NCBI GenBank assembly: GCA_958450365.1
Contig: CAUEEP010000743.1
Location: 1,976,001-2,040,000, forward strand
Direction: 5' to 3'
DNA length: 64,000 nucleotides
Origin: Mesorhabditis belari
Taxonomy: Eukaryota; Nematoda; Chromadorea; Rhabditida; Rhabditidae
In this document: positions 50,080-60,896 of the stretch, one piece after another
How the letters are laid out: each line of letters opens with the position of its first letter
How positions within the stretch are numbered: position 1 is the first letter of the stretch
Notes under the pieces: model-generated
The model's database searches: none
Seen by the model: only the letters and a program-made list of their open reading frames with translations
Told to the model about the DNA's origin: nothing
Made by a program: the position numbers and the translations under genes

Positions 50080-51068
50080 TTAATCCGAAGCACTTTGGGA
50101 GGCTGGTAGTTGGCCTCGGCAAACCTTTGATCCGCACAAGCAAAGAATTCCAGATGGCGTCTTTGATTCCCCATAATTGTAGCTGAGCTCTTCGTTCGGA
50201 GAGATATCTCTGAATTAGAACATTTATTTTAAAAAAAACATGAGCTGAGTCTTAATCTGCCTATTTATCTTGAAAAAACTTACCTAGATGCAAAAAGTCC
50301 TATACTTGGAGCCATACACCCGGTTCTCACGATGAAAATATCCAAATTCGGCTCGCACGAATGATTGATAAAGCGTGAAATCTTTCCTTTCAGCCTTGGA
50401 TCAATGAACGTTGTGGAAATTCGATCTGAATTTTTCGTTATTTCCTTATTTTTATAATGAATCACATTTGGAAAAAACAGAAATGTAACAAACCTCCGAA
50501 ATGTTCTTTCACCGTCAAAGTGTAGTTGTCCCCTTTGTAATGAGCGGCTCTTCTTTCAACTTCTTCTTTCCCCAACAACTCTCCGGCGTATTCTGCTACA
50601 AAAGTAGCTTTAGGAATCATCCGCTTTGTGAGCACTCCTTTTCCTTTGCCTTTGAAATCAATTACCTAGATGACGGTAGATTAAATGGCAAACAAGTTCA
50701 AACTTGTAGATCTAGCGAATTTGTTGTCCTAATCACCCGATTTTGGCAAGGATTGATCCACTCGTTGCAACTACAATTAGCATGGCATTCAAGTATCGGC
50801 AATGATGTATTCTCGAGTCTAAAAACTCTCAAAATACCTAATTGTAACAAATGAAAATACCTCTTTTCCTGACCATAATTGTCTACTTTATACATTAGGC
50901 AGCTACACGAAGAGGCGGCTGTGCATTCTGCCTCACATTCACATCCCTAAAACTGAATTAGATACTTTTATTTCTGTAAATTCTGTAAATTACTTCGAAA
51001 ATCACATCGAGTTCCTCGTTTTCAAAGCCCGGACCAGCCACATTTTCGTGAATTTCTTCGTATTCCAT
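50080..51068 (-). CDS. Small SUV39-class pre-SET/SET/post-SET lysine methyltransferase, 6 exons
   Basis: Exons 51068-50994, 50946-50861, 50818-50704, 50665-50494, 50425-50284, 50209-50080; 720 bp = 239 aa. Start chosen at MEYEEIHENVAGPGF because a TACAATTTCAG acceptor ends 9 bp upstream. Pre-SET zinc cluster with nine cysteines (GCECEAECTAASSCSC ... ECHANCSCNEWINPCQN, residues 26-83). SET from about 93 (VIDFKGKGKGVLTKRMIPKA, EYAGELLG), SAM/substrate motif FINHSCEPN (168-176), ELSYNYG with Tyr207, and post-SET CLCGSKVC (220-227). This is the arrangement of histone H3K9 methyltransferases (SUV39/G9a; nematode SET-11-like), but there is no chromodomain, ankyrin or MBD region, so it is a bare catalytic module. 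All key residues are present; target lysine inferred only. Confidence 0.93.
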
Positions 51069-51766
51069 AACCAAATCTGAAATTGTACAATTCAATTTGA
51101 GGGATTTTAAAATCAATCCCACCAACCAAGTGGGTTTTTCTTTCACAACATTTAGGGTAATAGGGGTAATAGGGGTAACGGCCGCAGTGCTATAAAATTG
51201 TGTGTTGAGACCTTTATGTCTTATTACAGTACTGGACAATGAAATATCATATTTGAAAAAAAAAGATCCTGTTGCACTGAATTTACGTCAAAGAAAAACA
51301 AAAAACTGAAGAAATTAGTACATTAGCATTCAACTTTCGACTATATGCAAATCTGTATAAATGGCGCGTTTTGCACAAAGCACAAAGCTCAGTTACTCAA
51401 AATTGTTCAAAACTCAAAAGCGCAAACTGCTGTGAATTAATGTTTTATGATGTTTTCATCATTGTAAAGTTCACATAAGTCTTTTATATTGTTTTACTTG
51501 CTAAAAACGGCGACATCCCAATGACAAACGATTCCTGCGCTTTGTTGACACTGCCGTTTATTATTTTCTGCGGCGTAACTTGATATGACTTCAAGTTTAA
51601 TGTAAACACAACTTTAATAGCGTGATTTAATTTTAAAATTTCTCTGTCCGAGCTTAAAAATATAGCGCTCAAGCATATTGTTCATATTGATTTGTTCATA
51701 ACTTTATTTTATTGTTTTAATAGACTTTTGTGCAAAGAACCAGATTATAACTTTTTAAAATTTTTA
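51069..51766. promoter_or_regulatory. Divergent promoter region between SET and mrpl-10 operon, with Tc1-like MITE end
   Basis: 698 bp between divergent genes. A single family D end (CAGTACTGGACAATGAAATA...) lies at 51226-51262, 160 bp upstream of the SET start. No coding frame supported. Confidence 0.45.
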
Positions 51767-51769
51767 GAC

Positions 51770-52489
51770 ATGTTCAGCCGGTTATTGGGATCTCGTCTGT
51801 GGTCTCAAACAAGCCAGCGAGCAGTTTCTTCGAAATATCAACGACCCAAGCCCAGGTCTTACAGGAGACGATGGTTTGAAGCGGCTGTACAACCGGTGTT
51901 GCCGCGAGAAGTCAAAGTGTGCACTCCTCCCGGCTTGCTTCATCAAGAAAATGTTCAAAAAGGCAAGGGATATGATGATTTCGAATTGGCTCTCGCTAAG
52001 CACGTGAAAGGCTGGATGCAGAAGGAACAATTCCGAGTATTAGCCGTTTGCCAATTACTCCCAGTGCAAGGACGAACGCTATGGTTTACGAAAAATCAAT
52101 GGAGACTAAAAGGAGTCGAATACAAGAATTACGGAGGTAAAATCATGAGGAAAGTATTCGAAGGAACACCAATGGATTCAACGGATGTTTTGTTCACCGG
52201 CTACACAGCGTGTCTTTTTGGAAGAGACTTTGCTACGCTCAAAACGATAATGAGTGAAACGAATAAAGTCAATTGGTTAGTTCCATTGGGGTTCTTTATC
52301 GATGGAAAACTGTTGTCATGTGCCGATGTTAAAGAGCTTTGCGAACTTTCGAATTTGGAAACTCTGCGAGCACTAACAACTACCAGCTTGACCGGCCCTT
52401 CTATTGCTTTGACAACAACGCTTGATCGGCTAACGAACGAATTACCCTCTACATTGAATTCGTTGGAAACTTCATTGAAAAATTCTTAA
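51770..52489 (+). CDS. mrpl-10: Mitochondrial ribosomal protein L10 (uL10m)
   Basis: Intronless 720-bp CDS, 239 aa. The start at 51770 is preferred over an upstream in-frame ATG (51692) because AATTTTTAG ends 2 bp before it, a trans-splice acceptor, and the resulting N-terminus MFSRLLGSRLWSQTSQRAVS is a classic mitochondrial presequence. The body (VLAVCQLLPVQGRTLWFTKN, LVPLGFFIDGKLLS) fits the L10 family, which anchors the L7/L12 stalk of the mitoribosome. First gene of a likely three-gene operon: 82 bp separate its stop from the next gene's acceptor. Confidence 0.88.
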   Translation: MFSRLLGSRLWSQTSQRAVSSKYQRPKPRSYRRRWFEAAVQPVLPREVKVCTPPGLLHQENVQKGKGYDDFELALAKHVKGWMQKEQFRVLAVCQLLPVQGRTLWFTKNQWRLKGVEYKNYGGKIMRKVFEGTPMDSTDVLFTGYTACLFGRDFATLKTIMSETNKVNWLVPLGFFIDGKLLSCADVKELCELSNLETLRALTTTSLTGPSIALTTTLDRLTNELPSTLNSLETSLKNS

Positions 52490-52575
52490 TTTATTTTCGC
52501 GTTAAGATTGTTGATTTTTTTGTATTTACTTTCTTATTGTTTTTAGTTATTATAGATAAATTTCTTTTTAGGAAC
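52490..52575 (+). promoter_or_regulatory. Intercistronic region with SL2-type acceptor
   Basis: Stop of mrpl-10 at 52489, acceptor TTTCTTTTTAG ending at 52571, ATG at 52576. The ~80-bp spacing, a T-rich stretch (TTTTTTTGTATTTACTTTC) and an acceptor 4 bp before the ATG are what SL2 trans-spliced nematode operons show. Confidence 0.6.
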
Positions 52576-53830
52576 ATGAATGCTAGAAGAGCGATTAACT
52601 GGCCAAGTCAATTGTACTGGAGTTGCATACCGGGATTTGCAACTGGTTATTTGTTAGTACATGGTTGGTTTTTAAAATGCTACCGTTTAAATGCTTGCAA
52701 TATATGGTTTTAGGAATTCGAAATGAGCGTCTTCCCTTCACAAATTTCTACATTCATCGACATTCAGAGCCTTCCGAATATTTGCGAAATTTAGTGGATT
52801 CTGAATTGTTCAAAACGAAAGAATTGCAAAATAAAAAGGCCCATTTTAGTTTAACTCTTTTTAAACTAAATCTTTTTAGATGCGAATTTTTCTGACGGAT
52901 GACATGGAGCCGCGAGTTTATGGTGGATTCTTCTTTAACGAAGGTGGATACTAAATTTTTTCGAGAAAGACATTTTATTGATTTAGGCCCTGAACTACAA
53001 TTCCCCTTACGATTTTCTTTTTCTGATGTTGAACATATGAGGAGACAAGGAGCTCATCTCGAAGTAGATTTGGGTTATGCGAAGTAAGGCCTGGTTTAGA
53101 AATTAGTTAAAAGTGTTAAATTTTAGAGACAGAAGGAAATTGGAAGTGAACAGTGACATTTGTCAAGAATTATTCGCCCGTGTGATCCTTAGCGAATCCG
53201 CAATGCGCTTTATTATTCAACGTCAACTACAAATTGCAAATAAGTTGGTTTTTTAAAGTTTGAAAAAGCTATCATAATTTAGTGGCACAATGTTATTTAC
53301 ACCAATCATTGCTCAGGCGGCCATATTTTCAATTGGCTCCATATTTCTAAAGTTGTTAACACCTGTTTTCGGCGGGCCTTTTGCTTGCGCGGCGGCTATT
53401 GGAATTTCGTCGTCCATTTTTATTGCGGTTAGTCAATTAACCATGGTAGTCAAAATGTATCTTTAGGTTAAACCAACGATAAATGCTTACTTGGTGAAAA
53501 AGGCTGATCGACTTGTGCTAGAGCAGTAAGTCTTTTGAAATCTTTCCATTGTTGCACATCATATATTGGTGATCCCAAAAATAAAATTAACATTTTTTCA
53601 GGGATCCTGAATACATGATTGGCGCTCGAGATTATTTTGAAAACGTCTTACGACTAAACCGTTTGCTACGAAAAGTAATGGGAACAGACGGGGAGGATTG
53701 CATTCAAAAGGTGAATTTTTTCGTTAAACTTTGCTTTATTGTGTTATTTTAGAATGGGGAGTCGAAACTTGATGCCGTATCAATTCGATCAAGGATGAAA
53801 AACATGGAGGGCTTTTTGAAGACATTGTGA
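52576..53830 (+). CDS. TMEM177: TMEM177-like mitochondrial membrane protein, copy A, 9 exons
   Basis: Exons 52576-52663, 52714-52793, 52880-52943, 52987-53083, 53127-53243, 53283-53427, 53467-53525, 53602-53710, 53753-53830; 837 bp = 278 aa (human about 311). Human TMEM177 stabilises COX20 during COX2 biogenesis in the inner mitochondrial membrane. Support: N-terminal segment SQLYWSCIPGFATGYLLVHG, two central membrane segments (MLFTPIIAQAAIFSIGSIFL; GGPFACAAAIGISSSIFIAV) and the C-terminal hallmark GARDYFENVLRLNRLLRKVM followed by GTDGED...NGES, which parallels the human G-x-E-F-Y-E-K-L and GKDGE...PSGN. Weak point: the exon 2 donor (TTA|GTGGAT) is chosen because any longer exon 2 hits a stop. 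Confidence 0.82.
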
Positions 53831-54131
53831 AGAAACCGGATTTGATGAGTTGTTTAGTCTTTACGGGTGATTTTTTGTGCAGATAGTTTTTTATACAGTC
53901 AATGTAGCCACTTTTTGTATAAGCTTGATAGTTAGGTTTACATCTTTTTTGCCTTGTTGAGAGTTGATAATTCTTTTTTTTTAAATCCTACGCAATAATA
54001 AATTTTTTTTTGATTTGTGTAAATTTGACTTTTCTTTTCAATGATATGCAACCAGGTATCTAATCGATTTTTACGGCTAACTTTCATTTTGTTAATGGTT
54101 TGTTTAGGATCGGTATTTGTTTTTCTTGGCA

Positions 54132-55574
54132 ATGTTCACGATTCGACGGTTTTTGAGCTACAGGTTTGGTTAAATGGGAACTAATACAATTTTTGTGTTT
54201 AGAAGTTTCAACCACAAAGCCACGGAGTTTCTGAAGACAAAATGGGGACAACGATTTAAAATTGGATTGTTGGGTGGAACGATTATCGCCTATCCGCTTG
54301 GTGTCATGGCCTTGAATGGACCATTAGTTAATCTCACGTTTCCATTGCGACACACTATCGAAGAAATGCCACCCTATTTGGCTCCAATTTTTAAGGAGGT
54401 ATCTTTTAAAACAAGTTAGTTATGGTATTATGAATTTAGGAGTATACACGGTTCCTCGATAAAGAAGGCCGTAGAAGTGAAGACGCGGTAGTCCGAATGG
54501 AGATGCTTAGCAAAGCAGGTCGGCAGTTGTCTTAGATTTTATTATTTTTTTCTTTATTTTTTAGAAGACCAAGATACTGTTTACGCGGGAACTCTTGGCA
54601 TACGAACTGGATTGCGACTTGCGGTTCCATTCTTTGCACGATTTCGAACGCTTGAAGACGCTATTGGATTTTTAAAGTAAGTTTTTTCTTTTTCTTTCTC
54701 GTGGTATTGCTAGATCAAATTATCCAAATGGTTTCCCTCAACTCGGAGAAAATATTGTAATTGATTGGGATTCGAAACTTGGACGTTTACTTGCAGAAAC
54801 ATTCGTCTTAAGTGAGCAAGTTGGTTTTTATTGCATAGGATCATAAATTTCATTCTCTATTAGGCCTGGAGATTTGTGTTTTTGCGAGATCTCTATGCTC
54901 ATGACGGATATGCAGCGCTAGGGCAAAGCGCTCTCACATGGGCCACATTTACTAGTTTCAGCGGCATCTTTACTTTTTGGTTGGTATTCAAGCTACACAT
55001 ATCATCTTATTGTTCAGGATGCATCGCGCGTCCAATATGTTTAAAGGCTCTTTTATGTCGTTTATTGGATTTTACATTGGCTTCACGGGAGCAGCAGCCT
55101 TTGGAAGCAGGCATTGGCATTTGCTCTACAGGTCAGTGATTACATTATAGTTTAAATTTTCTGGAAGTTTTATCAATAATGTGCTAGCGTTTTTTATCTA
55201 GGTACTTAACGGATATTTATGCTGATTCAACTGCATCACGCGTATCACCTGAACATTCGGCTGGTGGAAGAGAATATTACTTCAAATGGCTAAAACGAAA
55301 CAGGTCATGATTTTTTGTTTTAGTTTTAATTCTACCACTTTCCTCTGCTGAAATTACTCTCATGTCGTTTGTTTAGGATATTGAGAGAAATTTATTCGCC
55401 ACTCTACACCAAAGTAACGTTATCTGGTGATGTTCGAGGAATTGCCACACAAATCATTATCAGGTTAATAATAGCTAGCTTTATGGATTCCTGAATATGT
55501 TCAGATATGATCACTTGAAAGACGTCGATGAGGAAGATGATGCGATGAGCGAAGTGTTTCGTGGAGACTTTTAG
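54132..55574 (+). CDS. TMEM177-like mitochondrial membrane protein, copy B, 10 exons
   Basis: Exons 54132-54163, 54203-54398, 54440-54518, 54565-54676, 54714-54819, 54864-54979, 55018-55131, 55202-55303, 55377-55463, 55505-55574; 1014 bp = 337 aa. Start MFTIRRFLSYRSFNHKATEF is a good mitochondrial presequence and lies 24 bp after an acceptor (TTTGTTTAG). Membrane segments at IGLLGGTIIAYPLGVMALNG, SALTWATFTSFSGIFTFW and FMSFIGFYIGFTGAAAF. The C-terminal GGREYYFKWLKRNRILREIY and the following SGDVRGIATQ give the same hallmark as copy A, so the two look like tandem paralogues. AATAAA at about 53996 is 110 bp before the acceptor, again SL2-like. A plus-strand overlapping ORF starting 54042 (MICNQVSNRFLRL...) is judged spurious. 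Confidence 0.78.
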
Positions 55575-55764
55575 CTGTGTCTTATGTTTATATTAGGTTA
55601 AATTAACTTCAATTCTGATTTCTAGTCGCTCTTGTAGTTGGCGTTTTTGTAATTTACTTCGAATTCGGGTCACTTGTTGCTTTGTTTTAATAAATTGTGA
55701 ATATATGATTTAAACATGCTTATTTGGATGAATGCGACTTTTGGGCAACACCAATTTCTGACGA

Positions 55765-56342
55765 ATATGAGGCTCTTGGCCAAAATCCGGGTATTTCCGG
55801 GTAACAGTTTATCAACAAAAAAATCTCAAAAATCGTTGTAGACTCGAGGATGTTCGAAAGCCAAGGGAGCAAGAATTTCGGCTTCACTTTGTGTTGTCCG
55901 GGTCCGAAAGGTTTAAAATAAAGTGTTAGGAAACTCATTTCCTGAGAGTTCAAAGTTTAACTTACCCCATTTTTAAGCCGTAGAGAGGTTCCTTTTCATA
56001 ACGAACCCAAGAAGACATCAACTCCAATCCTTGTGATGGTAGGATCAAGCTAAACTTGGAGGACAAGGGAAAGTGGTCGAAATCGATTAGAGCTACTTCT
56101 TCAAAGCTAAACATAATAAAGGAAAAATGTTGAACCGATCATATCAGTGGGTGTTTGGTGTGGTTGAACGTGGATCCAATCAAATAGCCTTTTTTCCCTT
56201 TCCTTGTGATGCCACTACTATATTTCCTTTGATTCAACAATATATTGCTCCAGGTAAAAAACAACAAAAAAGAAAAGAAAACTTTTTTAGGTACAAAATT
56301 TTTTCAAAATACCCTGATTTCGGTCAAGATTCGAATATGCTT
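55765..56342 (+). mobile_element. Merlin transposon remnant, transposase N/middle part
   Basis: One frame reads LGGQGKVVEID, stop, SYFFKAKHNKGK then MLNRSYQWVFGVVERGSNQI and FPLIQQYIAPG: the EIDES.F, W.FG.VERGS and LI..YI.PG motifs of ISXO2/Merlin transposases. The glutamate after the catalytic-region aspartate has become a TAG stop. Degenerate inverted ends are visible (AATATGAGGCTCTTGGCCAA near 55769 against inverted sequence near 56305-56340). The C-terminal third is absent. It fills most of the gap between TMEM177 copy B and the TMEM144-like gene. Confidence 0.8.
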
Positions 56343-56401
56343 TAAAAACTACTTACTTTGCATGCATCTCCTGGTTTTCTTTATAGGCAACTGAATACAA
56401 A

Positions 56402-57884
56402 ATGACGAATACCGTGTTAGGGCTTGGAGCCTGCGCATTGTCATGCGTTTTCTTCGGCTCAATGTTTGTATGTTTAAAGAAGTACGACGCTGGGAATGGT
56501 AGGTTATATTTTTACACCAAAAAACAATCTATCTAGGAATTTTTGCCCAATGGATCATGTCAGCGGCTATCTTGCTCGTTGGTATTGCATTAAATGGAAT
56601 AAGAAATTTTCCCGTTTTTCATCCACTCGCGATGCTTGGTGGAGCCTCTTGGGCGATTGGTTCGTAAGCTTTTTTGAGGGCTTTAATCACTGCTAATTTT
56701 TTAGGAAATGCGACTGCAATTCCTATTATGAATCAACTGGGAATCGGCTTAGGAATGTTGATTTGGGGAATAACGAATTGTGTGATGGGATGGGCTAGTG
56801 GCAGGTAAATATTTTTTTATTGTTGAATAATTCTACTTACTATTTTAGATTTGGTCTTTTTGGAATTAAGGCCACTACTCCATCGATAATATGGCTAAAC
56901 TATTTTGGACTGGCAGCTGTGGTTGTTGGCGGAGTTATTTTCTCACAAGTTAAGCCTACACCAAGATCTGCTTCAAGTGACGAGTGGACCACTCCGAGTT
57001 CCGCTTCGCCTTCACATACAGTAAGAATGGCTTTTTAGTCTTTAAACGAAATCTTAGGTCCGAGGCGATGATGATCCAGAAACGCCACTTATTTCTCAGC
57101 ATAGCTCCAGCAGTCCTGTTGCGTATCGCAACCAGAAACGAGTGATGTGAGTATCATTAAAATTATCTTTTATCACTTACTGAAGGGAATTTTAGATCTA
57201 TTGCTACTGCTCTCGTTGCAGGCTTTCTGTATGGTGTTACATTTGTTCCAGTGATCTATATGCAAGACAATAAAGATTTGGTAGATTTTTTTGGTTGACA
57301 TGTAATTTAGAAATTTAGTATCCCGATGCTTCTGATGTTGGTCTCGATTACGTATTTGCGCATTTCAATGGAATTTTCGTCACGTCTTCTATCATCTTCA
57401 TCTCATATATTGCATACAGGTATTTAATATTTTAAATTTTATTTAAATTTTAGTTTCGGGAGAGTTTGAATGTGATTGAAATTAGCTACTATTTAGCCAA
57501 AACGCACCATTCATGAACGCCTCTCTGGTTGGACCTAGTCTGATTGCTGGGACGATGTGGGCGATTGCACAGTCCTCTTGGTAAAATTTTTATTTTTGAA
57601 CTTTTAACCCGCTGTTTGTTTGACCTTTTAAATACACGTTTTAGGTTCGTTGCAAACGATAATCTATCACAAGCTGTCACCTTTCCAATAATTTCGATGG
57701 TTCCTGGAGTCGTTGCCGCTTTGTGGAGTGTCTTCTATTTCAAGGTAAAAATTCAGAATTTTGATTTTGATAAATGATTAAAACTATCGTTTAGGAAATA
57801 GCCGGATCTCGCAATCTCAAATTGTTGATCCTGGCTATTGCGGTAACGCTTCTCGGCGCTATTTTTGTAGGAATATCAAAGTAG
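56402..57884 (+). CDS. TMEM144: TMEM144-like ten-TM putative carbohydrate transporter, 10 exons
   Basis: Exons 56402-56498, 56537-56659, 56705-56804, 56849-57020, 57058-57146, 57196-57280, 57319-57419, 57497-57580, 57645-57744, 57795-57884; 1041 bp = 346 aa, the same as human TMEM144 (345). Family traits: LGACALSCVFFGSMFVCLKK (TM1), GIFAQWIMSAAILLVGIALN, PLAMLGGASWAIGNATAIPI, GLGMLIWGITNCVMGWASGR, ALVAGFLYGVTFVPVIYMQD, VGPSLIAGTMWAIAQSSWFV, and a last segment LILAIAVTLLGAIFVGISK. A hydrophilic Ser/Pro-rich loop lies between TM5 and TM6. Related to the EamA/sugar-transporter fold; substrate unknown. A TCTTTATAG acceptor ends 15 bp before the ATG. Its 5' flank is a Merlin relic. Confidence 0.93.
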
Positions 57885-58187
57885 ATAATTGCTTTTTTGC
57901 ATTTTATTATGATGAAAGCTTTACGGCTAAAAATTGTGGTTTGGATGAACTACTAGTTACATTTTTATTCTTTTCGATAAACACGAAATTGTTTTTTTTG
58001 CAGGCTTACTCTCCATTTTGTTGTGATAATCTATTATATACGTATCAAATTGTGATAAAAATTTATTAGATAATTTCATGAAATGACAAGTGAAATTGTA
58101 AGTTACCCTATACAAGTATGGCTGCATTTGTAAGTACGTATTTACAATATTATATGTTTTTTGATTATCTTCACACAATTGTTAAAA
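57885..58187. other. Tail-to-tail gap between TMEM144-like and PNPO genes
   Basis: 303 bp, AT-rich, presumably both 3' UTRs. Nothing else seen. Confidence 0.5.
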
Positions 58188-59201
58188 TCAAGGAGAAAGT
58201 CGTTTAAGAAACCATCCATTATCCGCTGGCTTTGCATCAGTGGAATCTTTCGTGAAAATAAGGCGATCGTGCACCCGATCACTTTGACCTTGCCAGAATT
58301 CGTACATGTTTGGGCGTACCAAAAATCCGCCCCTAAAATTGTAAATTATCCGTCACGTCAAATTATCCGAATTCATACCAATTCTTTGGTCGTGTAATGG
58401 TGTTGGGTCCTTCCTCGGCGGCAAGTTTCTCTAAAGTTGCCCTTCTGTCCAAGAGTATCTAAAATTTTGGCCATTCGCTTTGCAAAATTTCGGATCTCTT
58501 GCCTGCCGATTTTCGATCACTTTGCTTTGCTCACTGCATTTTGTACCAATTCTATTAGGCAGAGGTCGCGAATTCCAATAAGCATCATTTTCAGCCTCTG
58601 TCCAGTACTCGGCACGACCTTCTACTCGTACCTTAATAAAATGCGCATTTAAAGAAAAAAAAAAGCTTTTTTACTTGTCGATGAACTTTTGGCCAAAAGA
58701 ACAAGAGCGCCACCCTGTTGTTTTTCGCAATTTCTTGTCCCTAAACTTCGTGAGAATAGCCGGAACCATATAAGCTCACTTTTCGACTGTCGTAATTCGT
58801 GTGAAAAACAAATCCATCGCGAGTGTAGCTTCTCATCAGCACCATTCTTGATGAAGGTTGACCTTCTCTAAAAAATTAAATTACAGAAGGAAAAAAAAGG
58901 AAAAACCAACTCGGAAACGGTCGAGACACAAACTGCATTTGTTTCCTCAAACAACAAATCGGCTTTTGAGGAGATATTCTTAAACCTAAACGAATAAACA
59001 AATTTACACTCTTGAAAAGTTTTTTTTTTATTTACCAAATGTCGAAAAGAATATAGGGATCATTTGTAGGAAGTTGATCTTCTATAAGCACCGGCTCATC
59101 TTCGTTATGGTAATGACGACGCCATGCTAAACAAAATTATTAATTTTTTGGCAAAAAGTAGAGATGGAAGTACTTGTAATATCGAGTGGCGTGTCGGCCA
59201 T
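58188..59201 (-). CDS. PNPO: Pyridoxamine/pyridoxine 5'-phosphate oxidase, 8 exons
   Basis: FMN enzyme making pyridoxal 5'-phosphate. Exons 59201-59174, 59126-59036, 58985-58911, 58867-58780, 58740-58675, 58631-58521, 58458-58379, 58332-58188; 684 bp = 227 aa (bacterial PdxH 218). Motifs: [57 protein letters not shown] (FMN site), [13 protein letters not shown], and the signature [16 protein letters not shown] with terminal WFLKRLSP. The exon 6/7 boundary is at AAA|GTGATC; reading through instead breaks the frame, so the intron is required. A GCGTTTAG acceptor ends 20 bp before the ATG. All substrate and FMN residues expected of the family appear present. Confidence 0.95.
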
Positions 59202-60896
59202 TCTCCTGACGCCGATTTGAGCTAAACGCAACGAACGAAGAATATTGCTGAGAAAAGCAAACGAGCAACTCGAAAATGTTGACCGCTTTTCTAAAATGCT
59301 TTTTGGTGTCTCGGTATTTTTCGATTTTACATATAAACAAACAAATTTTTATTTCATTGCAAATTTGAGAACTACGCATGACCTTGAAAAAGATTTTTCA
59401 TTGATAAGGTAATAAATAAGATTATGCAAAATTTAGAAAATTTTTAATTTTTTACAATTCTAAAGGGTTAAAGACCCGGAAGAGCTTTTTAGTGGCTTGA
59501 AAAAAGTTTGTCAATGAAGTAAAAGGGCATAGACGGGGTGAGGGGGATTGTGGGAGATAGAGAGATCGAAAGAAAAAGATGAAAAAAGGGTGAGAGATCG
59601 GGAGAGAGACGAAAATGACGTCATTTTCATTATGTGTGCACTCTTTCTTTTCATATCGGTGTTATTTTGAGAGCAGTAAGTGTAGCAATCGCTGAAATGG
59701 CTTATAGCTTCGCCGATAGACTTTGAAAGTTTGATTCTTTTTGTATCATTGGTGTTTGTGGTTGAAATAGGTAGTGAAAAATATTTACACACATGCAGAA
59801 CGCGCGCTCAATTTGAATGCATAACATTCTTGGACTCAAGATCTCTTTACTGTAGTAGATTGAGAGTAAAAAGTTGAGATTTTAAAGCCTCGAAGAGCTT
59901 TTCTTGTCTCTCATTCTTTCTCTCCATTGTCAAGACGACGATCAACGACGTCAGATGATAGTTCAAAGTTTCACCTCTGGATTACACCCAGGAAGCACCA
60001 CGTTCATTGCTAATTTTTTCCACACACACACAAGCGCGACAAAACAACGTTATAATGAGGGATCAAGAGCGAGCAAATGGGTTGCACGTCGATCCGCGTC
60101 GACCCATATCGTTCAACCACATCTCGTTCGATCACCATTCTGCTCAAACTATCATTTTCTGCCAGAATTTTTAAAATCGTCCACGAGCATGTTCACGAGA
60201 TGCTCCTCATTGTGACGGTAATTTAAGATCTCGAACTTGCACGGCTTTGCTCCTCATCTAAATTGAAGCCTTAAATTGCGTTAAATTGCCCTAAATTGCC
60301 ATAAATTGAAATTTAAACTAAACCGGAATACAGCAGCTTTTTCAAAAGCGCATTTTAAAAATAGAACATAAAGAACATAAAGGAAACATAAATGATATAG
60401 AAAATAAGTAATCAAATCATAAATTAGCTACATTTTTAAGCAATCAACCATTCTCAGATTTTTCCTTTCCATCTCCTTTCCATCTACGAAAATTTACAGC
60501 CTATCAAAAACTTACACCAAACTGCAGCCATTATTCCCGAGTTTTGAGACTTTGGAATCAGTGAAAGATCTTCGAATCGATGCTCCAAAACTTCAAACAA
60601 TCACAAAAATTTTGGTTTGTTTTTTGTGAGAAAAACGAAAATTTACAGCCTATCAAGAAATTTTCAGCTTCGTGAAGCAAATCGTCAAGAACTCAAAGCT
60701 TACAATTAGATTACGATGAAAATTTTGGCACAAATATGTGTAAAGTCGTTTTTTAAAGATGAATTGACTTGTAAATAAATATTTAATACCCGTATGAGAT
60801 GTAAAGAAGCAATGATGGATGAAGGAAATGTGAGATCAGACATCAAACAGAATCAATGATGGACAAAATGACAAAAAAAAACAGTGAGATCTTTTC
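59202..60896. other. Intergenic between PNPO start and mau-2 3' end
   Basis: The PNPO promoter should lie just right of 59221. 59520-60200 has purine/pyrimidine-skewed sequence with longer ORFs on both strands but no domain signal or splice continuity. A possible extension of mau-2 (reading FLEHRFEDLSLIPKSQNSGI, minus strand, about 60620-60510) is not included in the main model. Confidence 0.4.

Noticed and set aside
54042..54164. Small plus-strand ORF MICNQVSNRFLRLTF... continuing by splicing to KFQPQSHGVSEDKM
   Set aside because: It uses the same splice sites as TMEM177 copy B in another frame; the MFTIRRFLSYR start gives the long conserved protein, so this is a shadow or at most a uORF.
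58379..58521. Apparent double frameshift in the PNPO gene (pseudogene?)
   Set aside because: A normal intron from 58520 to 58459 restores the frame and the family sequence, so the gene is intact.
59904..60215. 103-aa ORF upstream of PNPO
   Set aside because: No domain, no signal peptide, no spliced continuation; lies in the likely promoter.
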